Shown: piece after piece, positions 16,496 through 26,500 of the stretch
Numbering within the stretch: the stretch's first letter is position 1
Layout of the letters: each line of letters starts with the position of its first letter
Source of the DNA: Erythrobacter donghaensis
GTDB lineage: Bacteria; Pseudomonadota; Alphaproteobacteria; Sphingomonadales; Sphingomonadaceae
DNA: 64,000 nt
Assembly: GCF_002155425.1 (NCBI RefSeq)
Contig: NZ_MUYG01000007.1
Location: forward strand, 1-64,000
Reading direction: 5' to 3'
The notes under the pieces: model-generated
What the model was told of the DNA's origin: nothing
Seen by the model: the letters and a program-made list of their open reading frames with translations, nothing else
Database searches by the model: none
Position numbers and translations under genes: made by a program

Positions 16496-17715
16496 GCGGG
16501 GGTTCCGATTGCTTTGGGGGGGGGATTGAGGGGGATGATGTTGTCGCCCCCGATCACACCGGCAGGGGAAGCCGGTGGGACGGGTTCGGCTGCATCGCCC
16601 CGGGTGAAGGGGATTTCGATCAGCACGGTGAAGCCGCCCCCAGCTTCCGAACGGGTTTCGAACAGGTGATTCTCGCCATAGGCCTGCGCCAGGCGGTTGC
16701 GGATATTGGCAAGCCCCACGCCGGTCGAGACCGGACGGCCCGGCACGGGTGGCTTGCGCAATTCGTCGGGATCGCGCGCGAGGAAGCGCTGCATGTCCTC
16801 CACGCCGGGCCCGGTATCCTCGACCGTCAACCGCAGGCGGTCCCCGATCACCCGCGCGGTGAGCGCGATGCGCGCGCCTTCTTCCTGAGGGCTGACGGCA
16901 TATTTGATCGCGTTTTCGACCAGCGGTTGCAGCAGCATAGCGGGAAGCTGCGCGTCCATTGCTGCATCGTCGATCTCGAAATGGGTGCGCAGGCGCTCCT
17001 CGAACCGCATCCGTTCGATATCGAGATAGAGCTGCAGGGTCTCGATCTCCTGCGCGAGACTGACCTGGCTGCCGGGCTCGGCGATCAGGGTGTGTCGCAG
17101 GAAGCCCGAGAGGCGCGTGAGCATCGCATTGGCGGGCTCGGTCTGCTTGAGCAGGACCAGCGTGCTGATGGAATTGAGCGTGTTGAACAGGAAATGCGGG
17201 TTGAGCTGATAACGCAGCATCGCCAGCTGCGCGGCGGTGGCCTGCGCTTCCAGTCGCTCCAGCCGGTCGGCCTGTTCTTCCACGGTGAGGAAGAAGTTGA
17301 TCGCGTAATAGAGCGCGCTCCACCCGCCCAGCAGCGTCATCGGCAGATAGAGCAGGCCGATCAGGCGCTGCACGAAGGTGTCGCGGCCTCCCCCGGTGTA
17401 GACCCCTTGCACCCAGGCATCGATCGAGGCGTGCAGCAGCACCGCCACGATCAGCACCACCGCCGTCAGCCCCCAGGTCACCAGCGGCTGCTGTCGGATC
17501 AGCTGGCGGTAGATCACCGAGAGGATCAGGCTGATCGAAAAGCCGGTGATGGTGGTCACGAGGATCAGCGCCAGCACGGCCAGTTCCTGCTTGTTCGCCA
17601 GCGCCGAGACCGCGCGCAGCAGGAATGCCGCACCCCAGCCCGCCAGCTGGAGGTTCCAGAACGCCCGGTTCTTGCTCGCAAAGAACGGCGCCGCCTGGAT
17701 CTGGAGCACTGCCAT
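16492..17715 (-). CDS. LytS/YehU-type sensor histidine kinase
   Basis: A 407-residue membrane histidine kinase. About four N-terminal helices (residues 20-150) are followed by the His_kinase block with the phosphoacceptor in RYQLNPHFLFNTLNSIS. An HATPase domain follows with LLQPLVENAIKYAV (N box), VEDTGPGV and TGVGLANIRNRL. No separate ligand-binding domain is seen, so the membrane part probably senses. A four-base overlap with the LytTR gene marks a two-gene operon. Confidence 0.92.
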   Translation of the reverse strand: MAVLQIQAAPFFASKNRAFWNLQLAGWGAAFLLRAVSALANKQELAVLALILVTTITGFSISLILSVIYRQLIRQQPLVTWGLTAVVLIVAVLLHASIDAWVQGVYTGGGRDTFVQRLIGLLYLPMTLLGGWSALYYAINFFLTVEEQADRLERLEAQATAAQLAMLRYQLNPHFLFNTLNSISTLVLLKQTEPANAMLTRLSGFLRHTLIAEPGSQVSLAQEIETLQLYLDIERMRFEERLRTHFEIDDAAMDAQLPAMLLQPLVENAIKYAVSPQEEGARIALTARVIGDRLRLTVEDTGPGVEDMQRFLARDPDELRKPPVPGRPVSTGVGLANIRNRLAQAYGENHLFETRSEAGGGFTVLIEIPFTRGDAAEPVPPASPAGVIGGDNIIPLNPPPKAIGTPA

Positions 17716-17801
17716 AGGCCGAGCGGTCTAGCTCATTTCATCGCAGAGAGCACCGCAAATCGCGCGCGCCGCCTCTGGGGTGACACGGCTCGGCGCAGCG
17801 A

Positions 17802-18794
17802 TCACCGGCTTGCGGCGCGGGCGGCGCCTTCGGCAGGATTGATTTCCCGGCGGAACTGCTTGGCCCAGTCGGCCTGCCCCTCGGCGGTCAGCCACGCTTT
17901 GACCGCCGGCAATTCGGCGGCCATCGCCTCGGCGCGCTCGTCCCAGCCTTCGTGAGTGCGGCGCAGCTTGAGCCCGGCATCATGCGCCGATCCCCAGCGG
18001 GTCATGAAGGTCACCGCCGCCGCCGGATCATAGCCCGCATTGGCGAGCAGCCAGGGCACCAGCCGGTCGGCCTCGCGCTCGATCCGGCGGACATTGCGCG
18101 CGCTGCGCCCGTTGCGGTCGAGCCAGGCGTCGTGGCCCAGCACGTTGTGCGCCAGCTCATGCGCGACCAGCGCGGCGAAGACCTCTTCCTCGGGATAGTC
18201 GAAGGCCGGAAAGCCCATGCCGATCACCACCCGCGACCCGTCGGCGACAGCCTTGCGGCCCTCGCCCATCAGTTCGAACCGGGTGGCGCAGACCGGCACC
18301 GGCTGCACCCGCGCCTCGGCCCCGCCCGCAAAACCGATGGTGATGCCGCCATGTTCGGTCAGCATCGCCTCGACATGGTCATGCGCCTTGACCAGCCGCT
18401 GCCAGTCCATCGCGCTGCCGGCGGGCCAAGCATTGGGATCAAAGCGTTCGAGCCGCACCACCTCGCGGTTGCGGGTGAACACCCCGGCGCGCGCGGCGGG
18501 CGAACCGCGCGCGGCGGTCTGCACCGCGAAATCGCGCTTCAGCCCCAGCGCCGCGCGGGCGATGGCGGGCGCGCCATAGCTCGCCATGTCCTGCAATTGC
18601 AGCCCGATGCTGGGCACCACGCGCGGGCAGTAGGGCGCATTGGCGGCGGCGAGCTGCCAGCCCACATCCTGCAAGCGCTGGTCAGCATCCTGATAGCGCC
18701 CGATCGCCGCGCGCTCGGCGGCATAGTCGATCGTCTGCGCCGCAGCGGGCGCGCCCATGAGCGCCAGCAATGCGGCCAGCGCCAGCCGGTGCAT
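17802..18794 (-). CDS. Exported zinc metallopeptidase, M48-like
   Basis: A 330-residue protein with a signal peptide (LALAALLALMGAPAAAQT) and an HExxH site in ALVAHELAHNVLGHDAW, then IEREADRLVPWLL supplying a possible third zinc ligand. Residues 85-150 resemble a degenerate PDZ-like region (SPAARAGVFTRNREVV). It is the last of three linked envelope genes (BepA-like, DsbA-like, this one); its start overlaps the DsbA-like stop as TGATG. The substrate is unknown. Confidence 0.82.
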   Translation of the reverse strand: MHRLALAALLALMGAPAAAQTIDYAAERAAIGRYQDADQRLQDVGWQLAAANAPYCPRVVPSIGLQLQDMASYGAPAIARAALGLKRDFAVQTAARGSPAARAGVFTRNREVVRLERFDPNAWPAGSAMDWQRLVKAHDHVEAMLTEHGGITIGFAGGAEARVQPVPVCATRFELMGEGRKAVADGSRVVIGMGFPAFDYPEEEVFAALVAHELAHNVLGHDAWLDRNGRSARNVRRIEREADRLVPWLLANAGYDPAAAVTFMTRWGSAHDAGLKLRRTHEGWDERAEAMAAELPAVKAWLTAEGQADWAKQFRREINPAEGAARAASR

Positions 18795-19498
18795 CAGCCC
18801 GCCTCTGACGCCTTGGCCAGCGCGGCCTTGAGCTTGTCGTAGCCGACCGCCCCGCCGAACGGCGTCTTGCCCGCGACCCAAGCCGGGGTGCCGTTGAAGC
18901 CCAGCGCGCGGGCAAAATCGAGGTTGCGGGCGATTTCGGTGGTGACCGCCTGAGACGCGGCATCCTTTTCGGCCTGCGTCATGTCGAGCCCGGCTGCCTT
19001 GGCCGCTGCCGTCACGTCGCCGCTGGCGAACATCGCGTCGTGAAACGCGCGGTACTTGCCCTGCATCGCCGCCGCCAGCGCCATGCGCGAGGACACGTCA
19101 CTGCCTTCGAAGATCGGCCATTCGCGGATCACCACCTTCAGCTCGGGATCTTCGGCGATCAGCCGGTCCACGTCCTTCAGGCTCGCCTCGCAATAGGGGC
19201 AATTATAGTCGGTGAACTCCACAAGCACCTTGCTACCGTTCGGATTGCCGAGCACCGCGCCGGGGAAGGGATCGAACACCGCGCTGCCCATCTGTGCCAG
19301 TCGCTTGGCCGATTCCTGCGCTTCGTAGGCCTCGGCCATCTGCGGGAGCATGTCGGGATTGGCGAGCAGGAAGGCGCGGGTGCGGTTGTCTGCCAGCCCT
19401 GAATAGGACCACACTGCCGCGCCAAGAAAGCCGAACACCAGCGCGAGGAGCGCGGTCAGCAGCGTGGTGCCGAGGGTCGTGGTTTTATCGGATGGCAT
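18794..19498 (-). CDS. DsbA family thiol-disulfide oxidoreductase
   Basis: A 234-residue thioredoxin-fold protein anchored by an N-terminal helix (TLLTALLALVFGFLGAAVW). The active site is CPYC in FTDYNCPYCEAS, and the cis-proline loop is FNGTPAWVAG. Resembles Com1/DsbA-like proteins with an N-terminal dimerisation segment (about 35-75). It lies between two metallopeptidase genes, consistent with a role in folding exported proteins. Confidence 0.92.
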   Translation of the reverse strand: MPSDKTTTLGTTLLTALLALVFGFLGAAVWSYSGLADNRTRAFLLANPDMLPQMAEAYEAQESAKRLAQMGSAVFDPFPGAVLGNPNGSKVLVEFTDYNCPYCEASLKDVDRLIAEDPELKVVIREWPIFEGSDVSSRMALAAAMQGKYRAFHDAMFASGDVTAAAKAAGLDMTQAEKDAASQAVTTEIARNLDFARALGFNGTPAWVAGKTPFGGAVGYDKLKAALAKASEAG

Positions 19499-19539
19499 GC
19501 GGATGTTCCGTGAGTGATGGCAGAGCGCGCGCGCCCGTC

Positions 19540-20907
19540 CTAGCGCCGGTTGCGCGCCCGTTCCAGTTCGGCACGCGCTTCGAGCGCCACGTCCTGTGCG
19601 CGGATCCAGTCGGGCGAGCCATAAGGCAGATAGGCTTCTGCCGCCTGCGCATTGGCGAGCGCTTGCGGATATTGCCGGTTCATCACCTGCACCTCGGCGC
19701 TGGCCAGCCGCGCGCGCGGGATATCGCCGCGCGCTTCGTAGACCACGCCCAGCTGATACCACGCAAAGGGGTTGTAGCGATCGCGCTGCACCGAGGCGCG
19801 CAGCACCTGTTCGGCCTCGGCGAAATAGCTCTTGTCCTCGGTCGCGATCAGCGCGTGACCGAGCATCCCGGCAATCAGCGGGTGCGCGCGGGTGAGATCG
19901 GTGGCGCGGCGCAGCGGGGCCAGCGCTTCGAGCGGGCGACCGGATTCGAGCAGCACCTGCCCCTTCAGTTCGAGGAACCACGGATTCTCGGGCTCGGCAG
20001 CGAGCAGCGCGTCGGCCTCGGCCAAGGCAAGTTCGACCCGCGCGTCCTTGTGATAGGCATAGGCGCGGGCATAGCGCGCGGGGATGCTGGTGTCGGTGGG
20101 CGGATATGCGGCGAGTGTGCGGCGCGGCTCGGCGAGATAGCCGAACAGCTTGGCCTTGGCCCGCACGAAGCGCTCCTGCAGATCGGGATCGGGCGGGTTG
20201 TCCCACGCCGGGTCCCTATCGAGCAACCCGCGCAGCACCTGAATGCGGTCCCCGGTCAGCGGGTGGGTGCGGGCATAGGCGGCTTCGTCGGCCTGGCTGT
20301 AGCCAGCGCGGATCTCGTTACCGCGCAGCCGTTCGAAGAAGGCGATCATGCCCTTGCCGGTGATCCCCGCGCCCGAGAGGTAGCGCACGCCGGCCAGATC
20401 GGTTGCGGCTTCCTGATCGCGGTTGAAGCTGAGGAAGCTGCCCATCGCGGCCTGTTGCCCGGCAGCGATGATCCCCATCGCGCCCTCGCCCGCCCCGGCC
20501 AGCGCCGCGCCGACGCCGAGCAGCAGCGACAGGATGGAGATGCCGTTGGCGGCCTTGGACCGCTCGTTGAAGCGCACCACATGGCCTGCGGTGATGTGGC
20601 CAAGCTCGTGGGCGAGTACGCCCTGCACTTCGTTGGCGGTCTCGGCGGCGGAGAGCAGCCCGGTGTGGACATAGATCGCCTGCCCGCCCGCGACGAAGGC
20701 GTTGATCGAACCGTCGTTGATCAGCACCAGATCGACATTGCCGGGCTCAAGCTCGCTCGCCTCGATCAACGGGGCGGCGAGGTCCTTGAGCAGCTCCTCG
20801 GTCTCGGCATCGCGCAGGATCGATTGCGCCGCCGCCGGCCGGGCGGCGAGGAGCAGGCTCGCCAGCAGCGCGAGGCAGAAGGCGAAAAGGTTGAAGCGAC
20901 CGCGCAT
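19540..20907 (-). CDS. Periplasmic M48 metallopeptidase with TPRs (BepA-like)
   Basis: A 455-residue outer-membrane quality-control protease/chaperone homologue. After a signal peptide (FAFCLALLASLLLAARPAAAQ) comes the M48 domain with VLAHELGHITAGH and a third-ligand block (DQEAATDLAGVRYL). A C-terminal tetratricopeptide region (about 270-450) follows, with the GYSQADEAAYARTHPLTGDR linker typical of BepA/YfgC. First gene of the three-gene envelope cluster. Confidence 0.92.
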   Translation of the reverse strand: MRGRFNLFAFCLALLASLLLAARPAAAQSILRDAETEELLKDLAAPLIEASELEPGNVDLVLINDGSINAFVAGGQAIYVHTGLLSAAETANEVQGVLAHELGHITAGHVVRFNERSKAANGISILSLLLGVGAALAGAGEGAMGIIAAGQQAAMGSFLSFNRDQEAATDLAGVRYLSGAGITGKGMIAFFERLRGNEIRAGYSQADEAAYARTHPLTGDRIQVLRGLLDRDPAWDNPPDPDLQERFVRAKAKLFGYLAEPRRTLAAYPPTDTSIPARYARAYAYHKDARVELALAEADALLAAEPENPWFLELKGQVLLESGRPLEALAPLRRATDLTRAHPLIAGMLGHALIATEDKSYFAEAEQVLRASVQRDRYNPFAWYQLGVVYEARGDIPRARLASAEVQVMNRQYPQALANAQAAEAYLPYGSPDWIRAQDVALEARAELERARNRR

Positions 20908-20992
20908 GGCGGCACCCTACCGGAACTGCGCCTGAACGCAAAGTGAAGCGGGGCGGGTGGTCTGCTCGCGCGTCAGCCCGACAACAACGGCT

Positions 20993-22708
20993 TTAACCCA
21001 CCAGCTTGCGTGCCGCGCGTTCGACCAACGCGATGTCTTCGGGGACTTCCGCGAGGATTTCCGCGCAGCCGATTTCGTCGCGGCGCACCAGCACCAGCGC
21101 GAATTCCGGCCCTGCGCCGTCGAGTTCCTCAAGCGTGATCGCCTCCAGCGCGCGCAGCTGCTGGGCCAGCGCTTCGCGCACGGCGGCGGCATCTTCCACT
21201 GGCTTGCCCTGCTCTTCGCGGCGCAGACGGCGTTCGGCCTTGACCACGGCCTTCACCCCGCCCTCGACCTCGGCGAGGAAGCCCGCAAGGCCCCCGCGCT
21301 TCATGCGCAGGCGGTGGGCGTGACTGAGCACGGCGGCATATTCAGTGAGGCGCGTCTTGTCGTAATCCGGCCCGAACACCAGCTTGACCACCGGAGTCAT
21401 CGGCGCGCGTTCCTGCACGGTCAGCCCGGCATCGGCGATCAGTTCGGCGTAATCCTCGGGCGAGTCTTTCGCCGCGAGCGAGAAGTCATAGGCGTGGCTG
21501 ACTGCGGCGTAGAGCGCGGCGCGGCTGCGATCTTCGGTGCTGTCGGCCGCACGGGCGAGCTCGCGCGCCGCGGCGAGGAAATCGTAAAGACCGGCATCGT
21601 CCGCCAGATCGGCGACAGCGAAAGCAGTGTCGTCCTGCGCGTCGTCGATCGGCTCTGCGGCGTCGGTGTCGGTTTGGACTTCCGCTTCAACCTCGACGTC
21701 CGCTTCGGCTTCAACTTCGACATCGGGCATGACCTCAGGCTCGGGCGCGGCTTCGGCGTCCTCGCCGGTCAGCGCCTGAAGGTCGTATCCGGCCAGATCG
21801 ATCGCCTTCTTGAGCGGCGCCTCGATATAATCGGCAAGGCTGGCGAAGCTGTATCCGGCCAGGTCGCCCTCGCCTTCGTCCTCGTCATATTCCTCGTCGT
21901 CGTCGAGGTTGAACTGGCTGAAATCGGGCAGCAATCCGTCATCGTCGAGCGGAATCGCGTCGGCGTCGAAATCCTCGGCGTAACCCGTAACATCACTCTC
22001 CGGCACCGCCTCGTCATCTTCATGCGCGGGGGAATCGGCCCAGTCGGTGACCGGATCGGCGGTGCGGCGCACCGGCTCGTCCTCGAGCTCGAGCTCGGCG
22101 CCGAGTTCGAGCGCCTCGTCGATTTCGAGCAGCAGCTCGTCAGCGGTCAGCTGGTCGGCGACTTCCTTCCAGTTGATCACGCCGTAGATGAAGTCGATCG
22201 TCTCATCGTCGCTGGAATAGGGCAGCAGGATGCCGCGATAGAGGATCGCGACCCCGGCATGATTGACGAATTCCGCCTCGAACCCGATCGGCGCCTGATT
22301 GGCGAGGATCTGCATATAGTGATCGGTGATGCGGCTCAGCAGCGAACGCGGCGGCACGTCCGAAAGGCGCGAGATGCTGACTTCGGCAGAGCATTCGCGC
22401 GCCAGCTTTTCGCCGAGATAGCGCACGCCCGGATTTTCGATCCCGTAAGAGAAATCGAGCAGCACCGAATGCGGCCCGAAATCGGGGAGGTCCGCCGGTT
22501 CGAGATCCTCGATATTGGGGAACATGCGGTCGCCCAGCAGGCTCGCCCAGTGATTGTAGGCGCGCACCTGCATGCGCCGCTCGTCCTGCCCGATGGCAGA
22601 AGGCGGAAGATCGCGCACGGAACCCGCCGCCACGCTGTCGTCCTCGGATGCGTCCCAGACCCGGTCCGGTGTGGAATCGGAGTCAAAGGTGCCGCGCAGA
22701 GTGTCCAT
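20993..22708 (-). CDS. PAS_5 domain protein with long acidic linker
   Basis: A 571-residue cytoplasmic protein. The N-terminal part (about 45-190) fits the PAS_5 family: AYNHWASLLGDRMFPNIEDL, a VLLDFSYGIENPGVRYLG block and a FEAEFVNHAGVAILYRGI block. It is followed by about 200 residues of very acidic, low-complexity sequence (runs of Glu/Asp/Ala/Val around 240-360). A Leu/Ala-rich helical end (about 365-571) has MTPVVKLVFGPDYDKTRLTE. PAS_5 proteins of this type are common in Sphingomonadales but function is unknown. No output domain such as kinase or GGDEF is present. Confidence 0.8.
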   Translation of the reverse strand: MDTLRGTFDSDSTPDRVWDASEDDSVAAGSVRDLPPSAIGQDERRMQVRAYNHWASLLGDRMFPNIEDLEPADLPDFGPHSVLLDFSYGIENPGVRYLGEKLARECSAEVSISRLSDVPPRSLLSRITDHYMQILANQAPIGFEAEFVNHAGVAILYRGILLPYSSDDETIDFIYGVINWKEVADQLTADELLLEIDEALELGAELELEDEPVRRTADPVTDWADSPAHEDDEAVPESDVTGYAEDFDADAIPLDDDGLLPDFSQFNLDDDEEYDEDEGEGDLAGYSFASLADYIEAPLKKAIDLAGYDLQALTGEDAEAAPEPEVMPDVEVEAEADVEVEAEVQTDTDAAEPIDDAQDDTAFAVADLADDAGLYDFLAAARELARAADSTEDRSRAALYAAVSHAYDFSLAAKDSPEDYAELIADAGLTVQERAPMTPVVKLVFGPDYDKTRLTEYAAVLSHAHRLRMKRGGLAGFLAEVEGGVKAVVKAERRLRREEQGKPVEDAAAVREALAQQLRALEAITLEELDGAGPEFALVLVRRDEIGCAEILAEVPEDIALVERAARKLVG

Positions 22709-22844
22709 GGCTGTTATACGCCCCTTCGTGAACCTGTTTCGAGAGGTTCTGGCGTGGTGTGGTAAACATCACGTTAAAGGGGTGCTTGCGGGGGGTGTCG
22801 GTTGTGCTGGCCGCGCGAGCAGGCAGCCCGCCAGCGCGACCAAC

Positions 22845-23282
22845 CTACAGGAAATACCGCATCTTGATGGTCAGGCGATTCATGCTGTCGCCGATCGCCA
22901 TCACCGCATCCTTGAACTTGGGCGGTGCCATGTTGACCGGCGCGTCGCGCGAAAAGCCATAGCCTTCCTTGGGCATCATCCCCATCGCGCGGTCGGCCTT
23001 GCCGTTGTCGTTCTCGTCATGCAGCAGCGCGATCGCGTAATTGCCCGGCTTGACCCCGGTGAAGCGAATTTCGAGCTTCTGCGCGGCGGGCACCACCACG
23101 CGGTAGGCATTGGGGTCCTTGATGCATTTGGGGAAGATATCGGCCCGCGTCGTAATGCAGGCGCGCACCACGCCCTTGGTCGAGCGGATGTCGGTGACGG
23201 TGATCACCACGTCGCCCGCCTGCGCCGGGGCGGCTGCCAGCGCGGTGCCGGCTGCCGCCAGCGCAAGCGCCCCGGCCTTCAT
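22845..23282 (-). CDS. Exported DUF2141 protein
   Basis: A 145-residue exported protein of the DUF2141 family. It has a signal peptide (ALALAAAGTALAAAPAQAG), a VVRACITTRADIFPKC block and the family's YAIALLHDENDNGKAD turn, then GYGFSRDAP. It overlaps the sterol-desaturase-like gene by four bases. DUF2141 proteins are periplasmic, function undetermined. A second member lies at 48952. Confidence 0.85.
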   Translation of the reverse strand: MKAGALALAAAGTALAAAPAQAGDVVITVTDIRSTKGVVRACITTRADIFPKCIKDPNAYRVVVPAAQKLEIRFTGVKPGNYAIALLHDENDNGKADRAMGMMPKEGYGFSRDAPVNMAPPKFKDAVMAIGDSMNRLTIKMRYFL

Positions 23283-24058
23283 CCCGCCTGCGCTGCCGGA
23301 GCGCCGTGCCCGGCCTCGGCCACGATCCGCCGCGACAAGCCCTTGTCCGTCCCGCACAGCCGGTCCCACAGCCGGAAATAGAGCCCGAAATTGCATCTGT
23401 ATTCCTCGTGATGACGTTCGTGATGACTGGCGGTTATCAGCCAGTTCCCCAACGGCGAGTGAACAAGCCAGCGCGGGAACATCTCCCACCCCATGTGATT
23501 GGTGACGCCCATGACCGTCGCCACAGTCAGCACCACGCCCAGCATGGCGAGGTGGATCGGCACCAGGAACACCAGCACCGGGATCACGATCGCGCCCGTC
23601 ACCGCCTCTACCGGGTGAAAGCTCATCGCCGTCCACGCGGTCGGCGGGCGGCTGTCGTGGTGGACGGCGTGGGCGATCCGGAACCACTTGGGCCGGTGCA
23701 TCCAGCGGTGGCTCCAGTAGAAACAGGTGTCCTGCACGAAAAGGTAGATCAGCACGCTGAGCGGGTGATACCACAGCGGCAGGGCGCTCCAGTCGGCGGT
23801 CATCTGCGTCCAGCCGTGGTGGTTCCAGCCCCACAGCACGATCCCCGCGGGCGCGCCGTAAATCCCGGCCGAGAGCAGCGACCAGCGCACCTCGCGCCGG
23901 ATCTGCGCGGATTTGCCGTCGTAGAGCCCGGGGCGCAGCCGCGCGGTCAGCCAGGCGAACAGCCCGCTGGTGAGCGCATAGCGCAGCGCCACGATCAGCG
24001 TGACGGCAAGGCTCACGATCAGCAGTGCAAGCGGAACGGGGGTGTCGGCGGGCAGCAT
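23279..24058 (-). CDS. Sterol desaturase / fatty acid hydroxylase family membrane enzyme
   Basis: A 259-residue integral membrane di-iron enzyme. The histidine clusters are HRWMH, HAVHHD and HHERHHE, spaced as in the family, between about four membrane helices. The substrate is unknown; carotenoid or lipid hydroxylation is possible. I prefer the ATG at 24058 to an upstream TTG at 24079. The four-base overlap (ATGA) with the following DUF2141 gene means both are translated together. Confidence 0.88.
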   Translation of the reverse strand: MLPADTPVPLALLIVSLAVTLIVALRYALTSGLFAWLTARLRPGLYDGKSAQIRREVRWSLLSAGIYGAPAGIVLWGWNHHGWTQMTADWSALPLWYHPLSVLIYLFVQDTCFYWSHRWMHRPKWFRIAHAVHHDSRPPTAWTAMSFHPVEAVTGAIVIPVLVFLVPIHLAMLGVVLTVATVMGVTNHMGWEMFPRWLVHSPLGNWLITASHHERHHEEYRCNFGLYFRLWDRLCGTDKGLSRRIVAEAGHGAPAAQAG

Positions 24059-24115
24059 TACGGGGCAGCTATGCCGCAAATCGCCCCCGCGCGACAGGGC
24101 AAACTCGGCCCCCCG

Positions 24116-24610
24116 TTAGGCAAGCGAATCGAGCGCGGTGCATAGCGGATCGACCAGCGCCATGTGCCGCCGCAGCGCCGCTCTGGCGAGATGCTCGACC
24201 TGCGTCTTGCGCCGCGCGGCGGCCAGCGGATCGAGCGCGGCGGGGCGCAGGATCTCGGCATCGTAGCCATCGGCCACGATCACACCGCAGGTCTCGGGGC
24301 GATAGGCCTCGCTCTCCAGCGGCGCGCGGTCGAGCCCCGGCGGCAGGCCCCAGTAGAACCGGTCGCAATAATCGAGATAATCCGGCCACTTGGCATCGCC
24401 CAGCAGATCGGCCCGCGCGACCTTGATCTCGACAATCACGATCAGCCCCTTGGCATCGATCCCCATCAGATCGGCGCGGCGGCCGTTCTTCAGCGGGACT
24501 TCCGACAGGCACCAGATATCGTTGCGCGCAAACAGCCGCCCGATCCCGCGCGCGACATCGCTCGCAGTCAGAATTGGCGAATCAGGTGGGGCAAGCGGAG
24601 CGCCGGACAT
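24116..24610 (-). CDS. mmcB: MmcB family DNA repair protein
   Basis: A 164-residue protein of the MmcB family, restricted largely to alphaproteobacteria and linked to the SOS mutagenesis pathway in Caulobacter. The nuclease-like core has RRADLMGIDAKGLIVIVEIK, then LLGDAKWPDYLDYCDRFYW and PETCGVIVADGYDAEILRP. The D...EIK arrangement resembles PD-(D/E)xK folds. No LexA box was confirmed upstream. Confidence 0.9.
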   Translation of the reverse strand: MSGAPLAPPDSPILTASDVARGIGRLFARNDIWCLSEVPLKNGRRADLMGIDAKGLIVIVEIKVARADLLGDAKWPDYLDYCDRFYWGLPPGLDRAPLESEAYRPETCGVIVADGYDAEILRPAALDPLAAARRKTQVEHLARAALRRHMALVDPLCTALDSLA

Positions 24611-24641
24611 GGCGCAGCGTTGGAACGAAAGTGGAACGTCG

Positions 24642-25028
24642 TCAAGCCTGCGGGTCGAGCACGCTGATCATCGCCGCGCGCGCCGCATGATACTCGCGCC
24701 ACAGCACCAGCGCAGGCGCCGCCGGGTCCTGCCCGCGCCGCACCAGCATGCCAAGCGCCCCCAGCCCGGTGTCAAGCATTGCCGCGCAATCGGCCACGGT
24801 CTGCTCGACCAGCGCGTGCTGCCACGGCGCCGCCCGCGCGATCACTGCGCCAAGCTCCCCGCCGATCTCGACCGGCTCGGGCGCGAGCCGTGCGAGCATC
24901 GCGACCGCCGCCGCCTGCCCATGCAAGCTCACCAGCGCCTCGGCCAAAGCCTCGGGCTGAGGCGCGGCGCCGGACGCGGGAGCGGCGGCGTTCTGCGGAA
25001 GAATCGTTTCGGGCGGAAGCGTGGCCAT
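24642..25028 (-). CDS. Hypothetical protein, 128 aa
   Basis: An Ala/Leu-rich, mainly helical soluble protein with no family I recognise. The first 25 residues are Pro/Ala-rich and probably disordered, the rest amphipathic helices. It follows the tRNA-proximal intergenic region and is transcribed in the same direction as mmcB, 32 bp away. Confidence 0.6.
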   Translation of the reverse strand: MATLPPETILPQNAAAPASGAAPQPEALAEALVSLHGQAAAVAMLARLAPEPVEIGGELGAVIARAAPWQHALVEQTVADCAAMLDTGLGALGMLVRRGQDPAAPALVLWREYHAARAAMISVLDPQA

Positions 25029-25175
25029 GGGCCGAGCCTAGGCGGGCATCCTTGCCGAGAGGTTAAACCCCGCCCCCCGCGCCCTGCGGCCCCGCCCGCA
25101 CAATTGTGTGGCATCGCGCCCCACCTCTTGCTAAGCGCCGCGCCGCACGCAAGAATGCCGTCGCAAACGGTATCG

Positions 25176-25252
<77 letters not shown>

Positions 25253-25405
25253 TAATTTTAAATACTTAGATAATCTCTCGGTCTGCGGTACGGAACGCGT
25301 ACGGAAAAGCGGGTGTGCGCTACGGCGCTTTCGATGTCGCGTTTAGTGATCTGTCGCGCTATCGTTCAGCCTGCGACTAAATCTTGCCAATCAAGGGGGT
25401 TATTT

Positions 25406-26500
25406 TTGGCGGTCGACCTGAACCAGCTTGTCCATCGATTGTTTCAAACAGCCGAGCAGCTCTGGACAAACACGACTCTCCGTCCTGATCAATACGCACA
25501 GCCGGTGTTGGCGTTGATTGCCCTGCGCCAAATGGAGAGCAGGTTCGATATCGTGAGCGAGGAACTTGCCAGAACCTTCACGGGCCGCCTCAAGCCTACT
25601 CCCGGCGACTATCAAGGCAGGGGCGCGATCTTCCTGCCCGATCATGCGCGGTTCTCTTATCTTCTCAGCCTGCCCGAAAATGAAAACCTGCCCGAAGCGA
25701 TTAACGTCGCGATGACGGATATCGCCGAGCAAAACCCCGATCTCGCGGGTGTGCTACCACAAGGCTACGGCTCCCTCCCTGATAGCGTGCTGCGAGAGTT
25801 GCTCCGCCTCCTTGCCCCGCTGGAAATCGACGGCGATGCCTACGGCTTGATCTTCGAATACTTCATGGGCGAGTTCGCCGCCAACTACATGCAGAAGGGG
25901 GGCGAGTACTTCACCCCCGCCTCGATCGTGAAGCTGATCGTCGAGGTGATCCAGCCCTACCATGGCCGCATCCTCGATCCGGCCTGCGGGTCGGGCGGCA
26001 TGTTCGTCCAGTCGGCGGACTTCGTGAAGCGCCAGGGGTCCAACCCCAGCCGCGAAATCTCGATCCACGGCATCGAGAAGATGGAGGACACACAGAAGCT
26101 CTGCCGCCTTAACCTCGCGGTGCATGGCGTGTCGGGCGACATCCGCGTGGCCAACGCCTACTACGAAGACCCGCACAAGCTGGTCGGCCAGTTCGACTTC
26201 GTCATGGCCAACCCGCCCTTCAACCAGTCCGAGGTCGATCGCTCGCGGCTTGTGAACGAGGCAGGCGTGGTCAGCCCGCGCTTCCCGCTCGGCATCCCCA
26301 GCACCAACAACGCCAACTACCTGTGGATCGGCATGTTAGCAGCGGCGCTCAACGAGAGCGGACGGGCGGGCTTCGTGATGGCCAACTCAGCGTCGGACGC
26401 GAGCGGATCAGAGCGCGAGATGCGCCGCAAACTGGTCGAAAGCGGAATGTCTCCACAGTGCGGGATCGGGCTGATCCGCGCTTCGCGGCAGCCCAATTGA
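25406..26500 (+). pseudogene. Truncated type I restriction DNA methylase (HsdM)
   Basis: N6-adenine methylase subunit cut off at about 364 residues, against roughly 500 for intact HsdM. The N-terminal helical domain is followed by FEYFMGEFAANYMQKGGEYF, the SAM-binding DPACGSGGMFVQSA and the catalytic NPPF. Homology stops near MRRKLVESG, just after the methylase core; the following 17 residues look unrelated. A TTG start at 25406 is supported by aaggggg at about 25394-25400. No hsdS or hsdR is nearby, so specificity and restriction are missing. The join near 26445 is probably a deletion. Confidence 0.8.
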
